Shown: positions 51,457-60,241, counted from the stretch's first letter. The stretch: 64,000 nucleotides of DNA from Microvirga splendida (GCF_016427565.1 NZ_JAELXT010000003.1:228553-292552), one strand, 5' to 3'. The notes: a model not told the origin generated them from the letters alone. Program-made: numbers and translations.

Positions 51457-52191
51457 ATGGTCATGAACAAATCCCTTGCCGCCGCTCTGCTCGCACTCGG
51501 CTTGGCAGCCGGGTTCGCGGGGACCGTTTTTGCCGCTGCGCCGCACGGACACGACGGGCACGGGGCGCCCGCCGTGGAACTGAGGCTCAACAACGGTCAG
51601 AAGTGGCAGACGGACGAGGCCCTGCGGACCGGGATGAGCCGGATCCGCGATGCGCTCGACGCCTCCCTGCCGTTGATCGATGCGGGCCGCTACAGCGCAG
51701 CCGACCTGTCCACGCTCGGCGACTGGGTGCAGGAGCAGGTCGACTTCGTGGTGGCGAACTGCAAGCTGCCGGAGGAAGGCGACCTCCAGCTCCATCTGGT
51801 GCTGACCCAGGTTCTGGACGGCATCAATGTTATGAGGGAGGAAGGCAGGCAGGAGCAAGGCGCTGGGGCCATCGTTCAGGCCCTGAACGCCTATGGCGAC
51901 CACTTCGACCACCCCGGATGGAGGCCGCCGGGGGCATTGATGATAGGTGAGGAGGCAGGCGCTGTCTCCAGTAAGGCTCCTGAGCTTCCATGGCGAATGA
52001 TTGCTCTTGGCACACTTGAGACGTATGAGCTTAGTCCGCTTAACGAGCAATTAGCGGACCTTCATCTGGCCTGCTCAACGTTACAGATTGACCCTGACCT
52101 GACTTTAGCTGGTCCGGGATTATATGACTTGTGCACGAACCCGGTCAGGCAACGGAGTTGGCGCGAGCGTTCCCCAAGTGCCCTTCAGTAG
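51457..52191 (+). CDS. Exported His-rich protein with a probably non-native C-terminus
   Basis: A protein of 244 residues as it reads. The signal peptide (LALGLAAGFAGTVFA) is followed by HGHDGHG, and a helical domain ends near NAYGDHFDHPGWRPPG (about residue 161). After that the sequence turns AT-richer (51940-52180), codon use changes and a GTCCGCT/AGCGGAC inverted repeat appears. The last 80 residues therefore look like read-through into foreign sequence. The gene lies 46 bp after the PepSY gene and may share its promoter. Metal binding by the His cluster is possible. Confidence 0.65.
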   Translation: MVMNKSLAAALLALGLAAGFAGTVFAAAPHGHDGHGAPAVELRLNNGQKWQTDEALRTGMSRIRDALDASLPLIDAGRYSAADLSTLGDWVQEQVDFVVANCKLPEEGDLQLHLVLTQVLDGINVMREEGRQEQGAGAIVQALNAYGDHFDHPGWRPPGALMIGEEAGAVSSKAPELPWRMIALGTLETYELSPLNEQLADLHLACSTLQIDPDLTLAGPGLYDLCTNPVRQRSWRERSPSALQ

Positions 52192-52347
52192 TCCGGGTCA
52201 TATCAGGCTGGGCAAAACGGACGCTTGGACTGGTTCTTTACTGACTCACTGCCCAAGAGTGCCGATGGAATTTTCCAAATACGCTCAGACGACAGCATAT
52301 CCGGCTCCATAAAAGGGGTTCTGCGAAATTCGTGGCTCTTCCGTGTG

Positions 52348-52593
52348 ATGAGGCGCATGCTTGCCGTTGCCATGCCCGACTTGCAACAGGAACTCCGCCC
52401 CCTCGCCCAAGCGGACCGTCACCTCGCCGATGGTGCGGGGCATGTGGCCGAGCAAATCGCCCTGATCGAGTGGATGACCAAGAAGGGCCAGGACACGACC
52501 GAAGCCGAGAAGCTGCTTCGGAACTTCAAGCAGATCCTTGAGCAGTTTCGCGTTCATCGGCGGCTGATCCTGGACGCCATCACCCGAAGTTAA
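52348..52593 (+). CDS. Hypothetical helical protein, about 81 residues
   Basis: A soluble helical protein (LQQELRPLAQADRHLADGAG, then TEAEKLLRNFKQILEQFRVH). The start is uncertain: the ATG at 52348, one at 52357 with GAGGCGC close by, or one further in at 52372. No family recognised. It converges with the minus-strand gene at 52604. Confidence 0.5.
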   Translation: MRRMLAVAMPDLQQELRPLAQADRHLADGAGHVAEQIALIEWMTKKGQDTTEAEKLLRNFKQILEQFRVHRRLILDAITRS

Positions 52594-52603
52594 GTGGCTT
52601 GGG

Positions 52604-52813
52604 TTATTCCTCACGCGTGCGTGAAGATCCGGCTTCCCCTTTGCTGATCTGATTGATAGCGCGAGCAAGATCGGCTTCGGATTGGCTCAGGGCCTTCGAG
52701 CGAGCGACTTCGGCGCGTGACTGCTCGATTGCCCGGTTGGACTGGTCGAGCAGGTCATCAAGTGCGGATGGGTTCTGGTCTGGCTTATTGCCCGGAGAGT
52801 CAGAGTGACTCAT
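52604..52813 (-). CDS. Small hydrophilic protein, 69 residues
   Basis: It reads MSHSDSPGNKPDQNPSALDD and then a helix with NRAIEQSRAEVARSKALSQS. Hydrophilic with a predicted coiled coil, and no signal peptide. A TTAAC-type motif lies 65 bp upstream of the start (52878-52889). Function unknown. Confidence 0.6.
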   Translation of the reverse strand: MSHSDSPGNKPDQNPSALDDLLDQSNRAIEQSRAEVARSKALSQSEADLARAINQISKGEAGSSRTREE

Positions 52814-52965
52814 GGTCAAGAGATCACAAAGGGAGGGGACAGGCCGGAAGCATGACGTGCGGCAGAAACCTTGACGTCAACTTATGTTAAGGCCTTCTTC
52901 AACTCACGATGCGGCATGTTTCCCGGGCTGAATTTCGAGCCGCTCCATAAAGGAGCTACGCCAAA

Positions 52966-53193
52966 TTACGCTTCAGATGTGTGTTGCGAATGGGAGGCTG
53001 GCTGCTGAGCCTTGCGCTCCTCTTCCTCTGCCAACAGCTCCAGATGCCTGGCAGTATCGAGGAGTTGGTTCTTGGCCTTGTTCAAGGTGAGTTGTCGGGC
53101 CATAGCTCGGATCGTCCTGGCCTCCTGACGATACTCAGCCACCTTATTGGATCGAGGGTGACGCACGGGCTGCAACCTTGGGCCTTCGGACAC
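52966..53193 (-). CDS. Small helical protein, 75 residues
   Basis: A basic helical protein (VAEYRQEARTIRAMARQLTL, then QLLDTARHLELLAEEEERK). This pattern is seen in many short proteins of related bacteria. Its 5-prime end overlaps the broken Crp/Fnr gene on the other strand only at the edge. Function unknown. Confidence 0.6.
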   Translation of the reverse strand: MSEGPRLQPVRHPRSNKVAEYRQEARTIRAMARQLTLNKAKNQLLDTARHLELLAEEEERKAQQPASHSQHTSEA

Positions 53194-53206
53194 TCGAAGC
53201 GATGTC

Positions 53207-53685
53207 CATCAATTTCCTTCGGCATCCCCGGCGACATTCCCGACCTGCAAAGCCTGCACCTGAAGGTTCTGGACATCAGCATCGGCACCATCACCACCTG
53301 CCGGCTGGGGTTCGTCACCCACGAGGTCCTGTACGACCTCTGCACCCGCTATCCGCGTATCGCCGCCACCTTCTGGCGTGAGACTTTGATCGAGGGGGCG
53401 ATCTTCCGGGAATGGGTGGCCAATGTCGGACGCCGCGAGGCCCTGAGGGCCGTTGGCTTGGCCAAGGACTACTCGTGCGACCTGCCGATCACCCAGGGCG
53501 AGTTCGCCGATGCGCTCGGCATCACGCCGGTTCACGTCAACCGGGTTCTCCAGCAGATGCGGGCCGACGGCCTGATCAAGCTGAATGGCGAGCGGCTGAA
53601 CATTCCCGACTGGGAGAAGTTGAAGCAAGTGGGCGAGTTCGACCCGACTTACCTGCACCTGGAGAGCCATCAGGCCGCCGCATGA
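53207..53685 (+). pseudogene. Broken Crp/Fnr-family regulator gene
   Basis: The frame picks up in the cyclic-nucleotide-binding domain (SFGIPGDIPDLQSLHLKVLD). It continues through PRIAATFWRETLIEGAIFRE and the helix-turn-helix (ITQGEFADALGITPVHVNRV, LQQMRADGLIKL). About the first 60 residues of a normal Crp/Fnr protein are absent. Another 15 or so are missing between RREAL and RAVGLAKDYS, where family members have a helix (roughly ARMAHLLCELYLRL). No usable start fits. It is a deleted relic, although the short C-terminal part is still in frame. Confidence 0.7.
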
Positions 53686-53933
53686 GTTTCACCTTTCAAC
53701 CTATACGCGTTGCGACAGGCTTCGACGAGGAAGGCACGATGGTCCTTGACGGGGAGCAGCGGCTGGTGGCAGTGCTGGTTCGCCTCTCAGACGCCAACGA
53801 GGTGGCTCCAGGGCAATGGTACCTGGAAGCAGGCTTTGGCCGCATCGACGGAGGAAGTCACCCGACCTTCTCCAATCTGGATCTCGCCCAGGATTGGATC
53901 GGTGAGCGGGTCGCCCATCGATCCTCAAACTAG
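53682..53933 (+). CDS. Hypothetical protein, 83 residues
   Basis: A small soluble beta-type protein (MSFTFQPIRVATGFDEEGTM, LVAVLVRLSDANEVAPGQWY). Its ATG overlaps the stop of the broken Crp/Fnr gene (ATGA), so it was once coupled to it. No family recognised. Confidence 0.6.
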   Translation: MSFTFQPIRVATGFDEEGTMVLDGEQRLVAVLVRLSDANEVAPGQWYLEAGFGRIDGGSHPTFSNLDLAQDWIGERVAHRSSN

Positions 53934-54158
53934 GCAGCTTGTCCCGATAAGGTGATTGCCAGCGTGAGGGCGTCCAGCAGCACCTTCCCTCAGGCAGGCT
54001 TCACCACACCCAAGGTGCTCCCGCAACCTCAGGCACATACAGGACAGGCAGCCCGGGATGCTCGCTATGCCGCCCGAAAGGCGCGCAAGCGAGATGAGCC
54101 GGAACCCTGCCGAACACTTCAAGTTCCCTCATCGCACCCACATCATACCGGATAGGCC

Positions 54159-55307
54159 ATGAACGAGTTTGAGGAGAACAAGTCGGACACCCCTGAACGA
54201 ACCGTGTCTGAGCACCACATCGAAGCGGTTCGGCAGCAAGGCGGGATGTTCGTCGAGGCGGTTCGACGAACCCGTATGCCGATGCTCGTGACCGACGCCA
54301 CCCTGCCCGGCAATCCGATTGTTTTTGCCAACCAATCCTTCGTCGACCTGTCGGGCTATAGCATGGACGAGCTGCTTGGGCAGGATCCGCACTTCATGAA
54401 CGGCGAAGGCACCGACCCTGAGGCCATCCGGCGCTATGAGGCCGCGATCCTGGCGGGGCGGGACGAGACCCTGGAGATCCTCCAGTACCGCAAGGACGGT
54501 AGCCCGTTTCGAGCTATGCTGTTCGCCAGTCCAGTGGACGACGGCCAAGGCACCGTCACCAATCATTTCCTCTCCTACCTCGACATCACCCGACGCTACG
54601 ACGCCGAAGAGGACCTTCGGACCCTTGCTTCTGAGCTGGAGGCCCGCGTAGCGGCCAGGACCCAAGAGTTGGAAGCCATCAACGCCAGGCTGTCAGCTCT
54701 AGTCACGGAGCGGGCGATGCTGCTGGTCGAGGTCAACCACCGCGCCAAGAACAGCCTTGCCATTGCGGCCTCCCTCCTGGCCATCCAAGGTAGGCGGCAG
54801 CCGGACCCGACCGTCCGGGCCCTGTTCGAGGAGGCTCATGATCGTCTCAACGCCATGGCGCGGGTGCACGATCTCCTGAGCAAGTCGGAGAAGGCTCAGC
54901 GCGTCGACGTTTCTGTGTACGTGGCAGACCTGTGCGAGGCATTGAAGCCAATTACGGAAAACGATGATCGCATCCGTTTTGACGCGACAATGGAGGATGG
55001 GATGCTGGTGGACGCCGATACGGCAGTTCCGCTGGGCATTGTGCTGACTGAATTGATCACCAACGCTGTCAAGTACGCTTTCCCGGCACCACGGTCAGGG
55101 ATGATCCTCGTTCAGGTGCGCCGCAGCCAGCCGGGATGGATCGAACTCGTCGTCCGGGACGATGGGGTTGGAATGTCGAGCCTGCGGGAAGGATCGCTCG
55201 GCTATGGCCTTGTCCGGTCTCTCGTCCAGCAGATCCGGGGTGAGATCGACGTGCGCAGCGATGAAGGCCTGACGGTCACGATCTCGTTCCCGGAGGCGTC
55301 CCAGTAG
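54159..55307 (+). CDS. HisKA_2/HWE-type kinase with a LOV-like PAS lacking the flavin cysteine
   Basis: A soluble kinase of 382 residues. The PAS domain (about 35-150) is LOV-like: GNPIVFANQSFVDLSGYS, then GQDPHFMNGEGTD where LOV domains have GRNCRFLQG, and YRKDGSPFRAMLFASPV. The flavin-binding Cys is missing (Pro in its place). A coiled coil and the phosphoacceptor LLVEVNHRAKNSLAIAASLL follow, then an ATPase with LTELITNAVKYAF, RDDGVGM and GYGLVRSLV. A paralogue of the kinase at 34080. The receiver gene at 55411 is the likely partner. Confidence 0.88.
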   Translation: MNEFEENKSDTPERTVSEHHIEAVRQQGGMFVEAVRRTRMPMLVTDATLPGNPIVFANQSFVDLSGYSMDELLGQDPHFMNGEGTDPEAIRRYEAAILAGRDETLEILQYRKDGSPFRAMLFASPVDDGQGTVTNHFLSYLDITRRYDAEEDLRTLASELEARVAARTQELEAINARLSALVTERAMLLVEVNHRAKNSLAIAASLLAIQGRRQPDPTVRALFEEAHDRLNAMARVHDLLSKSEKAQRVDVSVYVADLCEALKPITENDDRIRFDATMEDGMLVDADTAVPLGIVLTELITNAVKYAFPAPRSGMILVQVRRSQPGWIELVVRDDGVGMSSLREGSLGYGLVRSLVQQIRGEIDVRSDEGLTVTISFPEASQ

Positions 55308-55410
55308 CGACATCACACAGCCCAGATGGCGCAAAGAGGCCGTGCGTCGCGCCAGCCGAATATCACCGTGGCCTTTGGAACGAAGAGGATTGATCCCCAT
55401 TCCATCCGAT

Positions 55411-55797
55411 ATGCTTGAGAAGAAACCTGATATTCGCGCACTCATTCTCGTTGTCGAGGACGAGGCACTCGTCCGCATGATGCTGGTGGACGTGCTGGAT
55501 GATGCTGGCTTCAAGGTCATGGAGGCGGCTCACGCGGACGAGGCGCTTCATATTCTCGCGGCCGTTCCCGACGTCCAGGTGGTCGTCACGGACGTGGAAA
55601 TGCCACGCGGGAGCATCAACGGCTTCGAGCTGGCCCGCAGAGTGCGGGATGATCGCCAGGATATCGGTGTTGTGATCGCATCCGGACGTGTGGCCCCCAC
55701 ACCCGGGGACTTGCCGGAGGGAGCCTATTTCGTCGGAAAGCCCGTTCGCCCTGAAAGACTAATTGAGCTGATCCGGGCGCTGCTCCTTCAGGACTGA
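55411..55797 (+). CDS. Single-domain response regulator
   Basis: A CheY-like receiver of 128 residues: VVEDEALVRMMLVDVLDDAG, VVVTDVEMPRGSINGFE (phosphorylated Asp), VIASGR and YFVGKPVRPERL. There is no output domain. It starts 103 bp after the PAS kinase. It probably relays the phosphate or acts on a protein partner. Confidence 0.9.
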   Translation: MLEKKPDIRALILVVEDEALVRMMLVDVLDDAGFKVMEAAHADEALHILAAVPDVQVVVTDVEMPRGSINGFELARRVRDDRQDIGVVIASGRVAPTPGDLPEGAYFVGKPVRPERLIELIRALLLQD

Positions 55798-55798
55798 G

Positions 55799-55826
55799 AG
55801 TGCCACGAACGAGCGCTCGTGGCACT
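55799..55826. terminator. Perfect 10-bp hairpin after the receiver gene
   Basis: AGTGCCACGA and TCGTGGCACT enclose an 8-base loop, beginning 2 bases after the stop at 55797. It can end transcripts from both sides, since a minus-strand gene ends at 55855. No clear T-tract. Confidence 0.65.
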
Positions 55827-55854
55827 GAAGCACGTGCGCATGCCTGCGCCTTGG

Positions 55855-56589
55855 TTACGGACGACCCTCAAAGAGCGCGTCGTTCCGGGTGCGCCATGCG
55901 TCGTCCGACAGCCACTTGTAATCCTGATCGGGCATGTGCGGGATAATCTTCACCTGCGCCTCAGCCATGGGAAGAAAGAAGCTATCGCGCTCCTGCGAGA
56001 CCTTGAGGGAGCGGATCGGGACGACGATGCTGTCCTTGCCAGGGGTAAAGAACCCTCCTGATGCCACAATTGCATAATCCCGGCGGTCTTTGGTGCCGAA
56101 CACGACGTTCCTGACTTCTCCCACGATCTTATCATCGGCACTGCGCACCTCTGCGCCGATGATCTGGTCCGCCCTCAGGCCCGGGGCAAGCTCGTCAATG
56201 TGGATCAGCGGCTTGGCATCCTTGTCAGCGCGACGACCTTGGACAGCGCCGCGCTGGACCTTTGGCTCTCGCGCGCTCATCTGGGCCTCCGCATCCTCCT
56301 CGTCGTTTCCGCCCAGGGAATTCATTGGGGGACCGGCGAGGAGTTCACGGATGTTGCCCAGGAGGCGCTCGCAATCGTCATGACGCCCGTAGGACCAGAG
56401 GGTGATCGCGGCGTCGCGCAAGGTGCGCAGGTCACGAACCGTCTGGCGGTTAGCCTTCCCGCGAAGCTCGGGCTTTTGCAGGATGGCTTCTTCGAGTTTG
56501 GCGTCCCCAATCTGGCAGTCGGCCAAGGCTGGTGTGACACCGAGCACGCTGAGGAGGGCGACCGCAAGGAGAATTGCCGGCGGTTTCAT
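55855..56589 (-). CDS. Exported PRC-barrel protein
   Basis: A protein of 244 residues from the ATG at 56589. The signal peptide (ILLAVALLSVLGVTPALA) precedes a helical domain. A PRC-barrel region follows at about 130-200 (LRADQIIGAEVRSADDKIVG, YAIVASGGFFTPGKDSIVVP). PRC barrels bind RNA or other proteins; exported ones are common in rhizobiales and their role is not known. A longer start at 56718 is possible but lacks support. Confidence 0.85.
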   Translation of the reverse strand: MKPPAILLAVALLSVLGVTPALADCQIGDAKLEEAILQKPELRGKANRQTVRDLRTLRDAAITLWSYGRHDDCERLLGNIRELLAGPPMNSLGGNDEEDAEAQMSAREPKVQRGAVQGRRADKDAKPLIHIDELAPGLRADQIIGAEVRSADDKIVGEVRNVVFGTKDRRDYAIVASGGFFTPGKDSIVVPIRSLKVSQERDSFFLPMAEAQVKIIPHMPDQDYKWLSDDAWRTRNDALFEGRP

Positions 56590-56899
56590 AGGTGGTCCGT
56601 TCTGTAGGAAAGGCAGGTTGCCAGATAAAATCCGTCCGCTGCCGCCTGCAATACGAACCTGGAACGATGAATGTCGCCGCCCATACCTATGGCATGTCAA
56701 AGATATGTGCTTGAACAAAACGAGTGTTCATTGGGATTAGGACTTCGTCTGAGAAGTGCTGACAGTCAATTATACACATATGAACACGCAATAATACCTA
56801 TAAATATTGCAGTAATATCGTTAATGCATCAAAACCACCATCGATAAGCCATCATGTGGATCGTATTCTTCTGGGAGAAAACGCAGGAAGGACAGTGAT
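56590..56899. other. AT-rich intergenic region
   Basis: About 310 bp, markedly AT-rich between 56760 and 56880 (TATACACATATGAAC, TACCTATAAATATTGC). It should carry divergent promoters for the PRC-barrel gene and the DUF2934 gene. No clear sigma-70 or EcfG pair was fixed. Confidence 0.4.
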
Positions 56900-57115
56900 A
56901 TGGAACAGCATGCCAATGAGACACAGGACCGGGTCAGACGGCGCGCCTACGAGCTTTGGGAGCAACACGGCCGCTCTGAAAGACATGAGGCGGAGTTTTG
57001 GCACCAAGCCGAGCGTGAGCTGAAGGGTGAAGCGAGCCTTCGCGACACCCGCAAAGGCGTCACCGCGAATGCTGCTTCAGCCAGAAGCGGTTCCGGCTCC
57101 GACGGGCCGGGCTAG
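56900..57115 (+). CDS. DUF2934 family protein
   Basis: A protein of 71 residues: RVRRRAYELWEQHGRSERHE, then AEFWHQAERELKGE. This is the DUF2934 signature (R-AYELWE-x-G-x-P/S). Its role is unknown, and it is often near stress genes. GGAAGGACAG lies before the ATG. Complete. Confidence 0.9.
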   Translation: MEQHANETQDRVRRRAYELWEQHGRSERHEAEFWHQAERELKGEASLRDTRKGVTANAASARSGSGSDGPG

Positions 57116-57195
57116 AGAGCGGTAAGCCCACCGAAGCTCATGCTCGGCGGATCGGTCCGGAGTATCCTTCGCGATCTTCACGGCTGGACAATCGA

Positions 57196-57510
57196 TCATG
57201 GTTGATCCTCGCCCGGGTTGCGTCGGCAGACGCCCCGGGTGTGCTTCTCGATGGCCGCTAAAGCGGCATCAAGGGATGCGAAGGGTCCACGCTCAATGCC
57301 GGCCATGGTCTCCAGGGCATGGCCGGCCGGGTGAACGGTGAACTGCTGTGCATATGCTTCCTCAATCCGGCCCATCGGACGGCCGAGCAGGTCCGTCAGG
57401 TTCCATGCCCTGCCTTCGCTGGTCGGTGTCACGATCACATCCAAGCTTGCCCCCGTACTGCGCATGAATCCATATGGGTCGTCAGTCTCATACCTAAATC
57501 TCGCAAACAC
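57196..57510 (-). CDS. Hypothetical protein, 104 residues
   Basis: A soluble beta-rich protein (MFARFRYETDDPYGFMRSTG, TDLLGRPMGRIEEAYAQQFT) that ends in a short helix (ASLDAALAAIEKHTRGV). No known family. Codon use is normal, so probably real. Confidence 0.65.
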   Translation of the reverse strand: MFARFRYETDDPYGFMRSTGASLDVIVTPTSEGRAWNLTDLLGRPMGRIEEAYAQQFTVHPAGHALETMAGIERGPFASLDAALAAIEKHTRGVCRRNPGEDQP

Positions 57511-57768
57511 AGCGTGTTCCCGTGCGTTTCCGGCCGGCCGGTATAGGTCGGATCGGCTGCGCCTCAGAACTGCTCTGTGCTACGGGAAGGCTGCTCCCGC
57601 AGTGAGGGGCGTCTTTGCTCTGGCAAGATGGACGCATTGACGTAAAACGCTGCGCGTGCGGAGCGTTGCGTCTGCCTCATGGTTGCTGGGCGCACTCCGC
57701 AGCGCCGGCCGAGTGTCATTATCAAGCCTTGGAGGTGCGAAGGTCATCCTATGAGGCTGGTTGTCCAA
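57511..57768. other. Short gap without a supported gene
   Basis: About 260 bp between two minus-strand genes. Frames of 60-70 residues are open on both strands but have no good ribosome site. It probably holds the promoter of 57510. Confidence 0.4.
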
Positions 57769-58041
57769 TCAGGCATCGTGGGATCCCGAAGCATCCCGCG
57801 CCAGTGCGGCGTCGAGAGCTTCCGGAGTGACCGAGATTGCTTGGAAGGACCCTGGTCCACCCTGACCGAGGGGTAGAAAGATCACGGTGGCAACACGGCG
57901 GTAGGCCAAGAACGACAAACCCTCGATAGGCTCCTCGTCAGTCTGGATCGTGTAGGTCCCGGCTGGTTGGCTCTCCTCCAGTCCAGCCAGCGAGAACGGC
58001 CGTGCAAACGTGATCGTCTTCGATGTGGTGCGCAGGTTCAT
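57769..58041 (-). CDS. Hypothetical protein, 90 residues
   Basis: A soluble protein (TTSKTITFARPFSLAGLEES, TYTIQTDEEPIEGLSFLAYR). The pattern of short strands with a PAGTY turn resembles small beta-sandwich proteins common in this lineage. GGAG lies 8-10 bases before the ATG at 58041. Function unknown. Confidence 0.65.
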   Translation of the reverse strand: MNLRTTSKTITFARPFSLAGLEESQPAGTYTIQTDEEPIEGLSFLAYRRVATVIFLPLGQGGPGSFQAISVTPEALDAALARDASGSHDA

Positions 58042-58072
58042 GGCCGTTCTCCTTGTCTCACTAGGGTTGGGC

Positions 58073-58417
58073 CTAGACCCCAACCTTGTCAGCGCACGCA
58101 ATGGCGACAAGGCGATTGCCTTCGGTCGTTCCGGGCATGGTCCCCCAGCCATTCTTCATCACGAGATCACCCCGCTCGTAGGATGAGGCCGCTTTCAGAA
58201 GTATAATCCGCTCGGCAAGCTGCGGATCCCGCTTGGACTGATCGAGGCAGATCGAGGTCAGCGCCGTGACCACTTCGGTTCGCGTCTGGTCCGTGGCCAT
58301 CTGCTGAGCTGTGCCGCCTGTCACCCACCCGCCCCAGTTGAAGCCAATCACCGTCACGGCAATTGCGCCGCAGGCCACGCCGTATAGACCTGGTTTCAGC
58401 CATTCTGCGGCTGTCAT
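58073..58417 (-). CDS. Membrane-anchored hypothetical protein
   Basis: A protein of 114 residues. One N-terminal membrane helix (GLYGVACGAIAVTVIGFNWG) is followed by a soluble helical part with CLDQSKRDPQLAERIILLKA and two Cys. It is possibly a small periplasmic sensor or stress protein. Upstream of the start lies an AT-rich promoter region. No family recognised. Confidence 0.65.
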   Translation of the reverse strand: MTAAEWLKPGLYGVACGAIAVTVIGFNWGGWVTGGTAQQMATDQTRTEVVTALTSICLDQSKRDPQLAERIILLKAASSYERGDLVMKNGWGTMPGTTEGNRLVAIACADKVGV

Positions 58418-58670
58418 GGTAATTATCCTCTGGAAAGCGAAGAAAAAAGTGTCGCTTCCGTAAATAAGAACTTAGCACATATAAATATAATGCCCTAGAA
58501 TTGTTATCATCTGTGGGCTCTGGTTACTGGGTACATACGACCCTATATCTTATGGACGGCTACAGACAATTTCCCCATGTGAGGGCGATGCATAATATCA
58601 CAAGCAGCCCGGGGCGTTTTGCTCGGAGCCTTAGGCTCTCATTTGAGAAGCCCGTATGAAGGAGGCTGCC

Positions 58671-59210
58671 ATGAAATTCCTGGTCCAGTTCAAGAGGTAT
58701 CGACGCGGTGTCCTCGAGGTCATCCAGACACTTCCCATCGCCGCGATCAACGGTACTGCGGCTTTGGCGTTCGCCAGGAGCCCTACCGGGATGAGACACT
58801 GGCCAACCCGGACCGATGCTCTGCGTGTGATGGACGAGGGTGGCCGTACGCTGCTCGACTGGGCAGTCCCGGCAGTGATCGCACAACCTGCCACCAACTC
58901 ACCCCTCCCTGTTCCAAGGAAACCCGCTGGCAAAGAGGCGCGCCCAGCGCCTCTCATGACGGCGGCGCAGCCGGAAGAGGGCCCAACAACGCGCCCCTCA
59001 GGCCGCCACCGTTTTGCCGTGGGACAGGCCGTCTCCTACGCGGAGGATGGTCAGCCCGAGATCTGGAAGGGCGGCTATGAGATCGTCAGGCTCGATGATC
59101 CGCATCGTGAGCCGCAATATGCGATCAGAAGCGCGGATCAGTCGTATGACCGGATCGTCCATGAGCACGAACTCCGCGAGGATCTGGGCGCCCGCGCCCG
59201 TGGCCGTTGA
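58671..59210 (+). CDS. Hypothetical protein, 179 residues
   Basis: It starts MKFLVQFKRYRRGVLEVIQT after GGAGGCTGCC. Two small domains: an N-terminal helical part and a C-terminal part (FAVGQAVSYAEDGQPEIWKG, YAIRSADQSYDRIVHEHELR) that looks like a small SH3/barrel-type fold. A proline-rich linker joins them. The C-terminal half might bind a protein or nucleic acid, a guess from the fold-like pattern. Confidence 0.65.
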   Translation: MKFLVQFKRYRRGVLEVIQTLPIAAINGTAALAFARSPTGMRHWPTRTDALRVMDEGGRTLLDWAVPAVIAQPATNSPLPVPRKPAGKEARPAPLMTAAQPEEGPTTRPSGRHRFAVGQAVSYAEDGQPEIWKGGYEIVRLDDPHREPQYAIRSADQSYDRIVHEHELREDLGARARGR

Positions 59211-59317
59211 GCCTCCACCTCCGGTTCGCGTACGAGCCAGTCAAGAGCCTGCACCAAGCTACCGTGGAAGTGCGGCGAGCCCGAGCCGTTGACTGCACGA
59301 AGGAAAGTGAGCGAGAC

Positions 59318-59467
59318 ATGGCACAAAACATCCTCAGTTTGGCGACATCGATCATGCGCAAGGTTTGGAGCGCGTTAACGCCTGCCCCAGTTCCCGCCTT
59401 ACAACCACGGCCGCAGCTCGATGGAAGGCGAGGTTATGGAGACGACAGCATCAAACCGTTCGACTGA
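59318..59467 (+). CDS. Short hypothetical protein, 49 residues
   Basis: It starts MAQNILSLATSIMRKVWSAL and ends in a proline-rich tail and YGDDSIKPFD. There is no GGAGG but a weak AAGTGAG site. An amphipathic N-terminal helix is possible. Low support. Confidence 0.4.
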   Translation: MAQNILSLATSIMRKVWSALTPAPVPALQPRPQLDGRRGYGDDSIKPFD

Positions 59468-59642
59468 GGTTTGAGAGCGCAGCCGCCCGGAAGGAAGGCT
59501 CTTCATCTACGCCTCGCGCAGGTGAGAGAAAGCCGCAAGAGGCGAAACACGTCAGTGACAGTTGCCGCGCCCACGCAGTCCGCGACCCTGCGCCAGGTCG
59601 CTCTGTCCCGGCTCAGACCAGCTCTAAGAGCCAAGGACCGTA

Positions 59643-59996
59643 CTATTGCGCTCGGGGCTGCCTCGCTTCGCGGCGGATGTTTTCCAGCTCGTTGCGGGTA
59701 TGTTCCATTTCCCGCCGGACTGTTCCAATATCGCGGCGCAAGTCCTCAATCGAGCGCGTAATCTGCTGCGTCAGGTCCCGCAGGTCACCGCGGGTGATGG
59801 ATGCGTCATTGCTGTCCTGCTGAACGCTCGCACAATCCGGCGTACCGTCGCGGCGGTAGCGCAGGCTCAGGGCGTCTCCCACCTTGAGATACACGCACCG
59901 TGTATCCGGATCGCGCCACGTCGCTGGCGGGGCTTCTTGTGCCGTTGCCGAGGTGGCGAGGACCAACAGCCCCGCCATGATTGCAATCTTGATCAT
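59643..59996 (-). CDS. Exported coiled-coil protein
   Basis: A protein of 117 residues. The signal peptide (IMAGLLVLATSATA) is followed by a conserved domain (WRDPDTRCVYLKVGDALSLR, GTPDCAS) with two Cys, probably disulfide-linked, and a C-terminal coiled coil (QQITRSIEDLRRDIGTVRRE). It is likely a periplasmic structural protein. AGGAGG lies ahead of the ATG at 59996. Confidence 0.75.
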   Translation of the reverse strand: MIKIAIMAGLLVLATSATAQEAPPATWRDPDTRCVYLKVGDALSLRYRRDGTPDCASVQQDSNDASITRGDLRDLTQQITRSIEDLRRDIGTVRREMEHTRNELENIRREARQPRAQ

Positions 59997-60241
59997 CAAG
60001 CCTCCTTCTGAGGAGGTGGGGCTGTGTGCTGGAAAGTCCATGTGGGTCCAGGAGATACCGCCTCAATAAGAGAGCACGGCGTCCGCTGTGGAGACGAGGC
60101 TCCTGTTCGTTGAACGGCGGGCCGGATGACGGACTTATCCCTGATCTTGCCAGAGACCTCAGCGCTCCTGGTCTGGAGGTGGGCTTTCCGGAACAGGGCG
60201 GGACTGGTGGTGTTAGCCTTAGGGCAGTCTCGGAGGTTGAT

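Noticed and set aside
53952..54155. A 67-residue frame (plus strand) before the second LOV-like kinase
   Set aside because: No ribosome site and low-complexity sequence. It may be leader DNA of the kinase.
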